The notes beneath the pieces were generated by a model. The model worked only from the letters and a program-made list of their open reading frames with translations, ran no database searches and was not told the origin of the DNA. The translations under genes and the position numbers were made by a program. From Calditrichia bacterium (GTDB lineage: Bacteria > Calditrichota > Calditrichia > RBG-13-44-9 > J075), in NCBI GenBank assembly GCA_028284905.1, contig JANQQU010000025.1:62001-126000 (forward strand): a DNA stretch of 64,000 bases, read 5' to 3'. Each line of letters starts with the position of its first letter. The stretch's first letter is position 1. Below are positions 39,023 to 47,699 of this stretch, piece by piece.

Positions 39023-41434
39023 ATGATGAAATATGGAAAAGCTAATAACTGTTTTCCGAATTGCAGGATGCTGTTTATATCGTTAGTGCTGGCTATGCTG
39101 ACAAGCATGACGCTAACTGCTCAAAATGACTTATTTATTGTTGATGGTGACAATAATGAGTTGTCGAACTGGAATCTCGATACCAATACTAAAACTGTTA
39201 TCATTCCTGGAAATGTGAATAATTCCATTTCCAATGTGGTTTTTGATGCTGCGGACAGCGTTCTCTACTATCTGTATGATGATGGCTTTAGTGAGCAAAC
39301 AGATATTAAACGATTAAACTTGAGAACCATGGCTATAACTACGGCAGTGTCAGATATCGGACTAGCAAATGCATTGGCGTATGACGGTAATAACAAACGT
39401 CTTTATTGGGCCCCTTTTGGCATGGCGAGAATTACTTTCGCTGACTTTTTCGAAGGTGTTTTTACCAACATAGACTTTATCACCACTTCCACAGAGGTTC
39501 GCAGCATTGATGTCGATAAATTGACAAACGATATCTTTTTCATAAACGATAACGGGGAGTCGATTAAAAGAAGACCTTTTGGGAATAGTGCGACAATCGT
39601 ACCGATTCTAACCAGCGCTGAAGGCGGATTTAGCTTTAATGCGTTGGATCTAAAAGTCGACCACCTCGGTCGTCGTGTCTTCTGGGCGGATGACGGGTCT
39701 TCAAAAATATTCAACTGTAACCTTGATGGTAGTGATAATCAGTCTTTCTTTTCTGATTTAAACGTAAATAAAATTTCGTTGGATGTTTATAATAAAAAGG
39801 TGTACTGGAGCGGCATAGAAGCACCGGAAATCCGCAGTGCATTTTACAACGGCACCGAAATCGAGGATTTAACCGGTGAAACATATATCTTTCCGGTAAG
39901 TGTTACTGCAAATATCCCGGAGGTAAACACCGACGTCGGTACTGAGGTTATCGTAGAAGTACCGGTCTTTATCGGCACAGAAGTGGACACCGTTGAAATC
40001 ATCTTTGACAATGTCCTTGTCCCCGGAATAACCACAGTAACTGTCGAGCAACAAAACTGTCCGGATCCTCCTCCTGGCGTCGTTGTTGGAAATCCCCCGA
40101 TTTGTTACTTTATTGAAACCACTACAGAGTTTTCCGGAGAAGCATCGATCCAGCTAAGTTATGCGAATCAAACCTTTTCCGGGATAGATGAAAATCAGAG
40201 AAGCCTTTTTCATTTCACTGGTGTTGTTTGGGAAGAAATCACGGATTCGGTTTTGACAGAAAAGCGGAAGATTAAGGGACGAACCAGCAGTTTTTCACCG
40301 TTTGCAGTATTTGGTCTACCGGAGCCGCCAACTAATATTGATGGCTTAACGATTCTCGCCAACGAAGACGTTGAAATCTCCGCACCGCGGGTTGTCGATG
40401 GTAATATTCATGCCAATGACGATATTTCCCTGAATAGCGGCGGACCCTCCACTTATTACAGCGACTTAACTGCGGTTGATAATATTGACATATCCCGTAG
40501 AAATAGTATTGAAGGTGACGTTACGGCAGAATCCGTCGATAATGACGGAACAATAAGCGGTGCAGTAAATACCGGCAGCAGCCCTTCAGCAATTACTTTA
40601 CCGGTTGTTAGCCCCTTTGTAGCAGGAGGGCCGGATGTATCGGTGGATGATGATGAGGTCATCACACTTCCCCCGGGCAGCTATGGCGAAGTTGAAATTG
40701 AAAGAGATGGTGAACTGCGATTGTCTGCCGGCACTTATTATTTCGAAGAATTAGTCGGCAATACCGATACTCGTTTAAGATTCTTGCTAAGCACCGAAGA
40801 AGACACCATTCGCATTAATGTAACCGATAAACTCCGCTTTGGAAATCGTCAGTTAGTTAGCACTTCTTTAGGAGAAGATGGCAGTGGCAATATCATCTTT
40901 AAGAGTCTGCAAACATCCAACTTAACCATTGGCGGCGGCGCGAATTTGATGGGGACTATCATTGCCCCGGATGCAAAAGTGCGTGCCGGTAAGGATGTTT
41001 TTTTCCGAGGAGTAATGGCCGTGAGAGACGCAGAATTCGGCGCTAGAAGCATCATTCTGGACCATCTTTCAAGTCGGTCATTCCCGAAAAGATCGATTAG
41101 TGATGCACAGACGCTCGCTGAACAATTGCCAGCTGAATATGTGCTCGCTCCGAATTATCCCAATCCGTTTAACCCGGAAACCCGCATTCGTTTTGGTTTG
41201 CCGGCAAGCAGCCAAATGAGCTTGAAAATCTTTAATGTTCAGGGGCAGCTGGTGCGTATCCTCAGTAACGAAACCCGTTCAGCAGGATTCCATGAGTTGG
41301 TTTGGGATGGCACGAATGAGCAGGGCCAGCAAGTGAGTAGTGGTGTATATTTCTATATGCTGCAAGTTTATGGTCAGGCAGATGGCACAGCTGTACAATT
41401 CCAGCAGGTGCGTAAGATGCTTTTCCTGAAATAA
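39023..41434 (+). CDS. Secreted YWTD-like propeller protein with type IX tail
   Basis: An 803-residue protein. AGGAGA precedes two adjacent ATGs (39023, 39026). After the signal peptide (ending MTLTAQ) residues about 33-290 form a beta-propeller like LDL-receptor class B repeats (AYDGNNKRLYWAPFG, HLGRRVFWADDGSSKIF, YNKKVYWSGIEAPEI). Then comes a beta-sandwich region with a two-Cys disulfide candidate (QNCPDPPPG...PPICY), and at about 440-680 a right-handed repeat region (DGNIHANDDISLNSGG, GEVEIERDGELRLSAGTYYF) like polymer-forming or bactofilin-like cell-surface domains. The CTD has LAPNYPNPFNPET and ends KMLFLK. No catalytic site was seen. Adhesion or surface structure is a likely role. Confidence 0.83.
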   Translation: MMKYGKANNCFPNCRMLFISLVLAMLTSMTLTAQNDLFIVDGDNNELSNWNLDTNTKTVIIPGNVNNSISNVVFDAADSVLYYLYDDGFSEQTDIKRLNLRTMAITTAVSDIGLANALAYDGNNKRLYWAPFGMARITFADFFEGVFTNIDFITTSTEVRSIDVDKLTNDIFFINDNGESIKRRPFGNSATIVPILTSAEGGFSFNALDLKVDHLGRRVFWADDGSSKIFNCNLDGSDNQSFFSDLNVNKISLDVYNKKVYWSGIEAPEIRSAFYNGTEIEDLTGETYIFPVSVTANIPEVNTDVGTEVIVEVPVFIGTEVDTVEIIFDNVLVPGITTVTVEQQNCPDPPPGVVVGNPPICYFIETTTEFSGEASIQLSYANQTFSGIDENQRSLFHFTGVVWEEITDSVLTEKRKIKGRTSSFSPFAVFGLPEPPTNIDGLTILANEDVEISAPRVVDGNIHANDDISLNSGGPSTYYSDLTAVDNIDISRRNSIEGDVTAESVDNDGTISGAVNTGSSPSAITLPVVSPFVAGGPDVSVDDDEVITLPPGSYGEVEIERDGELRLSAGTYYFEELVGNTDTRLRFLLSTEEDTIRINVTDKLRFGNRQLVSTSLGEDGSGNIIFKSLQTSNLTIGGGANLMGTIIAPDAKVRAGKDVFFRGVMAVRDAEFGARSIILDHLSSRSFPKRSISDAQTLAEQLPAEYVLAPNYPNPFNPETRIRFGLPASSQMSLKIFNVQGQLVRILSNETRSAGFHELVWDGTNEQGQQVSSGVYFYMLQVYGQADGTAVQFQQVRKMLFLK

Positions 41435-41457
41435 TACATTTAATGATAATGAATTTT

Positions 41458-41498
41458 GCCGGGATGAAAGATAATGAGTCTTTTGTCCCGGCTTTTTT
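41458..41498 (+). terminator. Intrinsic terminator after secreted propeller gene
   Basis: GCCGGGA (41458-41464) pairs with TCCCGGC (41486-41492), with an inner AAAGA/TCTTT pairing, followed by TTTTTT. It lies 23 bases past the stop codon. A separate 8-pair hairpin (41522-41529 with 41537-41544) follows, with no T-run. Confidence 0.85.
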
Positions 41499-41672
41499 AT
41501 TGGTTTCTACCTTCCCTTGTGATTTGGTGAATCTTACACCAAATTCTCTCAAAGAAATTCTTCTTCTGAAACGGCGCTTGATTTAATGATTTCAGCTTGT
41601 TTATTTATTGGGCAGTTTATGCAACTAAATGCAGGCGGTCCCTGATTCTCTAAGCAACGTTTTAAAAGTGAG

Positions 41673-42731
41673 GTGCTCACTATTCAGGCGAAAATTATAC
41701 AGCGTTTAAATTCACTGTTTGTGGAAAATGAATGGATAACCGAACGCTGCTATTTGCGCCGATTGGTAGATAACCAGCCTTTTGTGAGTGCCAATATTAT
41801 CGTCACACTCGAGCACTGCCGCCTGCAGGATGACACACTTCTCCAAAATTTAATATTAGCAAGAAATGGTCTGAAGCGGTATCAAAAGGATCATTTGACC
41901 TATCACTGGCCATTTAAAGGTGGAAAATCCCGGATGCCCAATGCGCTTCTGCTGGGCCGGTTGGATGCACTGGCAATTAGTCCTGACGCAGATTGCAGCT
42001 GCCTGCAGCAAATTGCTTTACAGGAGCACGAGATGATCCCGAAAGTCGCCGAAGAATTGGTCTTCTATCGTGTCGATAATCGCCGCTTTCGCCTGCCCGA
42101 ATTTCAGGCCGTTTTACCAAAGGCGAACGGATCCTACTTAACCTGGTTCCCCCCCAAATCTCAATGCCATAATAAAAAGCTGGAAACGATTGATGTCGCC
42201 GTCGATGCGAACATTCTCTGGTTTTTAGGAAAGTTTGGTATGCTGGATTTACCCGGCTGCACGGAAACCGTTAACTTTCTCCGCGCTATTCTAAAAACGG
42301 ATTTAATCTGTACTGCGCCATTTAAACTGAGTCAGTATTATCCTTACCCGGCCATCATTTTATATTTAATCAGTCGGGCGATAGTTTGGGGTAATCTCAG
42401 TCTGCTGCAGGATAAAAGAGCGCGGATTCTTTCGCTGGCGAATACTATTAAGCCGGGTTCATTTCTTGATCACCTCGCCCTGGCAGCGGTTGGCTGCTTA
42501 TGGAATGATACGACATTGATGGATAAATATCGTTTTCGCTATGATGTCCGGGAAATGCGTAAATCCCCCTTTTATGTACTGCCGATAATCGCAGCGCCGG
42601 TGCAGTACTGGGCGCCGTTGGAAAACATCGCCCGACAGGGGTGGACCCACATGAAATTTGTCAGCGAGGCTTTTCAACTTGCCTTAATGCTCTGGTTATT
42701 GCAGGAACAGCCGGACCTGTTGATTGTCTAA
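41673..42731 (+). CDS. Conserved-looking protein of unknown function
   Basis: A 352-residue cytoplasmic-looking protein with a GTG start and a weak ribosome site. It has no signal peptide and no clear TM. It is rich in Leu/Trp helices and has DVAVDANILWFLGKFG and LPGCTETVNFLRAI in the middle, with WPFKGGKSRMPNALLLGRLDAL earlier. The repeated helix pairs faintly suggest an alpha/alpha-barrel (terpenoid-cyclase/prenyltransferase-like) fold, but no catalytic motif is certain. The DinB-like gene follows after 54 bases and may be in the same unit. No function is assigned. Confidence 0.7.
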   Translation: MLTIQAKIIQRLNSLFVENEWITERCYLRRLVDNQPFVSANIIVTLEHCRLQDDTLLQNLILARNGLKRYQKDHLTYHWPFKGGKSRMPNALLLGRLDALAISPDADCSCLQQIALQEHEMIPKVAEELVFYRVDNRRFRLPEFQAVLPKANGSYLTWFPPKSQCHNKKLETIDVAVDANILWFLGKFGMLDLPGCTETVNFLRAILKTDLICTAPFKLSQYYPYPAIILYLISRAIVWGNLSLLQDKRARILSLANTIKPGSFLDHLALAAVGCLWNDTTLMDKYRFRYDVREMRKSPFYVLPIIAAPVQYWAPLENIARQGWTHMKFVSEAFQLALMLWLLQEQPDLLIV

Positions 42732-42785
42732 AAGATTATCGATATTATTAACATTACATCACCATATTAAACATCAGGAGCTTAT

Positions 42786-43289
42786 ATGCTTGCGAATTTG
42801 AATAAACTGATCGAAAGAGAATTAACATCATTAAAAGCCGAACTGGCTGCTTATCCGGATGAAGGAAGTATCTGGGAGATTCCTGCAGGGATTAGCAATT
42901 CCGCGGGCACTCTGGCACTGCATCTGGTTGGAAATTTGCGACATTTTATTGGGGCGAATTTAGGGAATAGCGGATACATCCGTAATCGTCCGGCGGAATT
43001 TGAATCCCGTAATGTACCCCGGGAGGAGATATACAAACTGATTGATAGTTCCGTCGCAGAAGTGTCCGCAGCACTTACAAACCTGCCACCAGAAAAACTG
43101 GGTGAGCGTTTCCCGCTTAAATTCGGGGACATCTCCGTTCAGAATGACGATTTTCTGCTTCATCTGCTGAGCCATCTGGCTTATCACCTCGGACAGGTGA
43201 ATTATCACCGGCGTTTGGTCACTACTGATGGCAGTTCTACCAGTGCCTTATCCATCCCGAAACTGGCAACAGCCCAACGGGGCGCTTAG
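42786..43289 (+). CDS. DinB-like (DUF1572-type) four-helix protein
   Basis: A 167-residue protein with a strong ribosome site (CAGGAG). It has the DinB/YfiT-type four-helix pattern with the three metal-binding His: one in LALHLVGNLRHFIG and others in LLSHLAYHLGQVNYHRR. Bacillithiol/mycothiol-dependent transferases share this fold; the substrate is not evident. It is upstream of the propeller kinase gene by 46 bases. Family call is good, function open. Confidence 0.85.
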   Translation: MLANLNKLIERELTSLKAELAAYPDEGSIWEIPAGISNSAGTLALHLVGNLRHFIGANLGNSGYIRNRPAEFESRNVPREEIYKLIDSSVAEVSAALTNLPPEKLGERFPLKFGDISVQNDDFLLHLLSHLAYHLGQVNYHRRLVTTDGSSTSALSIPKLATAQRGA

Positions 43290-43335
43290 GGCAAACTCGA
43301 AAATATCGCTAAACTCAAATTCAATTGGTTGGTCA

Positions 43336-46300
43336 ATGAGCAAGGTTTTGACAGGTAAGATATACTCATCAACGGAGGGCAAACTTTGCTGCTTCATTTT
43401 CCTGTTTTTTCTTTGCTTTAACACCTTAACTGCGCAAAATGGCAAGTTGCCGGTGAGTCATATTTCCATAAAACCGGGATTCTCCCAGAATACCATATTT
43501 TGTATTTATCAGGACAGCAGAGGGTTTATGTGGTTTGGCAGCGAGGAAGGTTTGCAACGGTATGATGGCTATCGTTTTCAAGCCTTTTCTCACAATGAGT
43601 TTGACACGCTCTCTATTTCCGATAATATCATTTATGCGATCCATGAAGATTCCCAGGGAAGTTTGTGGATCGGCACGCGTGATGGTGGATTAAATCGCTT
43701 CCATCGCCGGAAAGAAACCTTTCAGCACTATCGCCATTTCCCCGAAAGAAAGGGCAGTTTAAGCGATAATCGTGTACAGGCAATATTGGATGATGAGGAA
43801 GGAAATCTTTGGATCGGCACTGCCGGCGGTGGTTTAAATCGTTATGGTCGGGAGACGAATCAGTTTAGGCAATATCGGCATCAGGCAGATCGCTCCGAAA
43901 GCCTTAGCGATGATAATGTTCGCTTTCTCTTTCAGGACAGTAACAAGCAGCTTTGGGTTGCAACCAACCAGGGCGGGCTGAATCGATTGAGGGAAGATAA
44001 ACGGCAGTTTGAAGTATTTCGACATAACCCCGCAGACCCGACTGGCCTCAGTAATAATACGGTTACCAGTATTGCTGAAGACCGCACGGGACGGCTTTGG
44101 ATTGGTACGGACCAGGGGATAAATTGCCTGGCAATCGAAACTGGCAAGTTTCTGAATATTACCAATAAATTCCCGGCGTTGGCAAAATTAAGGGACGAAA
44201 TTATAACCAATGTGCTCGCCGAATACGATACACCGGAAAGTCCGTTAACTCTCTGGATTGCGACACTTAACGGATTGAAAGCGTTTCAGGAGAAAACCGG
44301 GGAATTAGAATCAGTGTCTTCCACTGCCGGTGTTGATGGTGGCTTTAAAAGCGATAATATTCTCTCATTGTTCAAAGATCGATCCGGGATTATCTGGATT
44401 GGTAGCGAGAATGGCGGTATCAACAAAATTGATCGGAAAAAACAACGATTTTCGCAATATACATTTTCAGAAAATGTTGTAACGACGGGGAGCAATGCCA
44501 TCCGTGCAATCCTGCCGGAAGACGGAAATGCCGATGAATCACTATGGCTGGGAACGGTGTCGGATGGACTGATTCATTTAAATCGCCGTAATGGTGATGT
44601 GCGCAAATTTCGACTGGATGAATCGCTAAGCAGCAATAATGTAACCGCACTTTGGATGACGGATCCCGGTGTCATCTGGGTGGGGACCTGGGGCGGTGGA
44701 TTAAACCGCATGGTCTTTGATTTTCCCGATGGTGCTGCCATCCCGGTCTTGCGTCGTCAGGAAACATTTAAACACGATCCCGGTAATTCAAATAGCTTAA
44801 GTAATGATGTTGTTCAGGCGATTTACAAACCGGCGAATGGCGAATATGCTGCTTGTCTCTGGATTGGTACTGATAATGGCCTGGATTGTTTCGATCTTAA
44901 AACAGCATCCTTTCGTCGATTCCACTATAACCCTGATGATCCGTTTACAATGTCCGATAATCGCATCCAGTCAAACTGTATATTGCAGGATAAGCAAGGG
45001 AATTTGTGGGTCGGGACCTGGCATGGATTAAACGTATTGCCGGCCGGAAAAAAAACAGTTGGTGCGAAGGGGATTGAGAGCAATTTCCAACGCTTTTTAA
45101 ACGATCCGGGAATGATAAACTCCTTAAGTGATAATCAAATTATCTCCCTTCATGAGGACCGTGATAGAAAGCGGAATATAATTTGGGTAGGGACGCACGG
45201 AGGGGGGCTAAATCGCCTGGAATGGTTCGCGCAAAATGGTGTGAGATCTCATTTGGCAAATACCGGTACCGTTCGGATTACCCGGTTTAGTGAAAAGGAT
45301 GGATTGCCTGATGATGTCATCTACGGGATTGCTCAGGATGAGAAAGGGAATATCTGGGTAAGCACAAATTTTGGCATTTCAAAGTTTGATCCTGCCACAG
45401 AAACCTTCAGTAATTTTGATGAACGGGATGGTTTGAGAAATACGCGTTTCTTTTGGGGAGCGGCTGCTTACGACGCCGAGCGGGCAGAAATATTATTTGG
45501 TTCCGATAATGGACTGACAACATTTTTCCCGAATATGTTTGCCGACGATCATTCTCCACCGTCCATATTTATTACTGACTTTCAAATATTTAATCAGTCG
45601 GTAGCTATTTCCGATGGTGAAACCCCTTTGCGTCAGTCTATCCAGGAAGCAGATGAAATCGCCCTGACTCACGAAAGCAATATTTTCTCATTTGAATTCG
45701 CCGTGCTGGATTTTAGCAATCCGGAAAAGAATCAATATGCCTATAAGCTGGAAGGATTTGATAAGGATTGGATATATTCCGGAAAACGGCATTTCGTGAC
45801 CTATACAAATCTCGATGCCGGCAGTTATCAATTTCATGTAAAGGGAAGCAATAGCGATGGTGTGTGGTCCCGAAACGCTGCACCGCTAACGGTAACGGTG
45901 TTACCGCCATTTTGGAAAACCTGGTGGTTTATTGCATTGGCGGCGCTTTTTTTTATTGGCACCTTTACGTATTTTGCTACAGCGCGAGTAAAACAGTTGC
46001 TTGCCGTGGAAAGACTGCGGGCGAAACTGGCGGCAGATCTTCATGATGATATTGGTGCGGGTCTCAGTGAGATATCCATCCTCAGCGAAATCATCTCCAG
46101 TCAGTTGGAAGACGAGCGGCAGGAGCAAAAGAAAATACTTGCCAAAATCAGTGAAGATTCCCGGAACCTGGTCGATCGAATGAGCGATATTGTTTGGCTG
46201 GTCAATCCGCGGCGGGATTCATTATACGATCTCATATTACGTTTAAAAGACTGCTATGCTGAGGTGCTCTCCCTTTCGAATATCTCCTTTCGCTCGGAGA

Positions 46301-46620
46301 ATTTAAAAGCACTGGAAAACATCTCTCTCTCGATGGAGCAGCGCCAAAATCTCTACCTGATTTTTAAGGAGGGAATCAACAACAGCATTAAGTACAGTCA
46401 TTGTAACGAAATATTATTAAATGCTAAAATAGAGGGGAAGCGTTTAGAGATGTTCCTCAAGGATAATGGGCGGGGATTTAATCCGGATACGAATGGTTCG
46501 GGAAATGGCCTTGCCAATATGGCGGCCCGGGCCTCGGCAATTGGCGGTTCGTTGATTATCGATTCCCAGCCGGAGAAGGGCACCGCCATCTATTTTAGTG
46601 GAAATTTAAAAGGAAGGTAG
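43336..46620 (+). CDS. Propeller-type sensor histidine kinase (HisKA_3)
   Basis: A 1094-residue kinase. The start at 43336 gives a signal/anchor segment (KLCCFIFLFFLCFNTLTAQ); an in-frame codon at 43228 lies inside the DinB-like gene. About 13 propeller repeats follow (GSLWIGTRDGGLNRFHRR, NLWIGTAGGGLNRYGRE, IIWIGSENGGINKID), then a Y_Y_Y domain, one TM (about 863-885, WWFIALAALFFIGTFTYF), and a HisKA_3 dimerisation block with His903 in ADLHDDIGAGLSEISIL. The HATPase has NNSIKYSHCNEILLN and GNGLANMAARASAIGG. The NarL-type regulator follows 8 bases later, so the pair forms a complete system. The signal is probably extracytoplasmic, perhaps a polysaccharide. Confidence 0.94.
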   Translation: MSKVLTGKIYSSTEGKLCCFIFLFFLCFNTLTAQNGKLPVSHISIKPGFSQNTIFCIYQDSRGFMWFGSEEGLQRYDGYRFQAFSHNEFDTLSISDNIIYAIHEDSQGSLWIGTRDGGLNRFHRRKETFQHYRHFPERKGSLSDNRVQAILDDEEGNLWIGTAGGGLNRYGRETNQFRQYRHQADRSESLSDDNVRFLFQDSNKQLWVATNQGGLNRLREDKRQFEVFRHNPADPTGLSNNTVTSIAEDRTGRLWIGTDQGINCLAIETGKFLNITNKFPALAKLRDEIITNVLAEYDTPESPLTLWIATLNGLKAFQEKTGELESVSSTAGVDGGFKSDNILSLFKDRSGIIWIGSENGGINKIDRKKQRFSQYTFSENVVTTGSNAIRAILPEDGNADESLWLGTVSDGLIHLNRRNGDVRKFRLDESLSSNNVTALWMTDPGVIWVGTWGGGLNRMVFDFPDGAAIPVLRRQETFKHDPGNSNSLSNDVVQAIYKPANGEYAACLWIGTDNGLDCFDLKTASFRRFHYNPDDPFTMSDNRIQSNCILQDKQGNLWVGTWHGLNVLPAGKKTVGAKGIESNFQRFLNDPGMINSLSDNQIISLHEDRDRKRNIIWVGTHGGGLNRLEWFAQNGVRSHLANTGTVRITRFSEKDGLPDDVIYGIAQDEKGNIWVSTNFGISKFDPATETFSNFDERDGLRNTRFFWGAAAYDAERAEILFGSDNGLTTFFPNMFADDHSPPSIFITDFQIFNQSVAISDGETPLRQSIQEADEIALTHESNIFSFEFAVLDFSNPEKNQYAYKLEGFDKDWIYSGKRHFVTYTNLDAGSYQFHVKGSNSDGVWSRNAAPLTVTVLPPFWKTWWFIALAALFFIGTFTYFATARVKQLLAVERLRAKLAADLHDDIGAGLSEISILSEIISSQLEDERQEQKKILAKISEDSRNLVDRMSDIVWLVNPRRDSLYDLILRLKDCYAEVLSLSNISFRSENLKALENISLSMEQRQNLYLIFKEGINNSIKYSHCNEILLNAKIEGKRLEMFLKDNGRGFNPDTNGSGNGLANMAARASAIGGSLIIDSQPEKGTAIYFSGNLKGR

Positions 46621-46628
46621 GGGACGGG

Positions 46629-47267
46629 ATGATCTCAGTAGTGATAGTAGAAGACCGCGATATGATTCGCAGTGGCCTGGAGATGCTTATTGATGGTACT
46701 GACGGCTATCAGTGCGTCGGTGCTTACCGTGATTGTGAATCCATGCTGGAAAGCGTTGTTGAACTGGACCCTGATATTATACTGATGGACATCGATTTAC
46801 CGGGAATTTCCGGGATTGAAGGGATTAAACGGGTAAAAAAAATCTGCCCGGAGTGCATTATGCTGGTGTTAACGGTCTATGAAGAAAACGAGATGATCTT
46901 CGAAGCGCTTTGCGCCGGCGCCAGTGGCTACCTGGTTAAAAAGACTCCGCCGGCTCGCCTGCTGGAAGCGATCCGTGATGCCTACAATGGCGGTGCGCCG
47001 ATGAGCTCTAATATTGCCCGGAAGGTTGTCAATTTTTTCCAATACAGCAAGCCGGTCATTCCTGATAAATCCAATGATATTTTTACCACCCGGGAAAGGG
47101 AAGTTTTGCAAAGGCTGGTCGAGGGAGATAGTTCGAAAGCGATTGCAGATGCCCTTGGCGTCAGTGTGGAAACTGTGCGTTTTCATTTCCGCAATATCTA
47201 CAAGAAGCTGCATGTGCATTCCAAATCTGAAGCTGTAGCGAAAGCGATTAAGAAGGGGTTGGTTTGA
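46629..47267 (+). CDS. NarL/FixJ-type response regulator
   Basis: A 212-residue regulator: receiver domain with VEDRD (residues 7-11), phospho-acceptor Asp54 in DIILMDIDLPG, conserved Thr/Lys (LVLTVYEE; SGYLVKK), and a C-terminal LuxR-type helix-turn-helix (FTTREREVLQRLVEGDSSK, SVETVRFHFRNIYKKLHVHS). It lies 8 bases after the propeller kinase and is its probable partner. Targets are unknown; the amylase gene is next on the same strand but 430 bases away with hairpins between. Confidence 0.95.
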   Translation: MISVVIVEDRDMIRSGLEMLIDGTDGYQCVGAYRDCESMLESVVELDPDIILMDIDLPGISGIEGIKRVKKICPECIMLVLTVYEENEMIFEALCAGASGYLVKKTPPARLLEAIRDAYNGGAPMSSNIARKVVNFFQYSKPVIPDKSNDIFTTREREVLQRLVEGDSSKAIADALGVSVETVRFHFRNIYKKLHVHSKSEAVAKAIKKGLV

Positions 47268-47310
47268 GGGGGTATGTAATTCGTTGATTATCGAGCATTA
47301 TCAAACTCCT

Positions 47311-47400
47311 GGTTCCAAAACTCCGTTTTGGAACCCAATTATGCGCGAAACTCAGTTTCGTGATGCTGGGATGAGGTCGATTCGCGAAACAGAGTTTCGC
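47311..47400. repeat. Three hairpins with an AAAC-NNN-GTTT core
   Basis: Three perfect palindromes lie in tandem: 47311-47335 (11-pair stem, loop TCC), 47346-47360 (6-7 pairs, loop TCA) and 47384-47400 (7 pairs, loop AGA). All share an AAAC-3 base loop-GTTT core but differ in flanks (GGTTCC versus GCG). None is followed by a T-run. They lie in the 432-base gap between the regulator and amylase genes; the remainder of that gap has no recognised feature. Confidence 0.65.
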
Positions 47401-47699
47401 CGGTAATTGCGTTACCAAACAGGAGTTTTTCCGAAGGAATCACATTGTGGGGTAACGAGGAGTTAACGAGAAGTATATTAAGGTAAGAATATAGTGTTAG
47501 CTGTTTGCGCATCTGCTCACTTGCTCATTTGCCCCTCCCCTCAATCCTACCTAAATGGGTAGGTTTTTCTGCGAAAGTTCCCATAACCCCGAAAAAATCC
47601 CTGCATTTGTGTAGTTGATAAAATATGCTCAATGCTGTATTTTTATTTGTAAGCGTAAAAAACCGCATCCACTCACCGGAGTACCAGGAGGATTTACCC

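Noticed and set aside
47311-47400. Possible CRISPR-like array
   Set aside because: Only three short palindromes with unequal spacing and no uniform repeat; no cas gene nearby.
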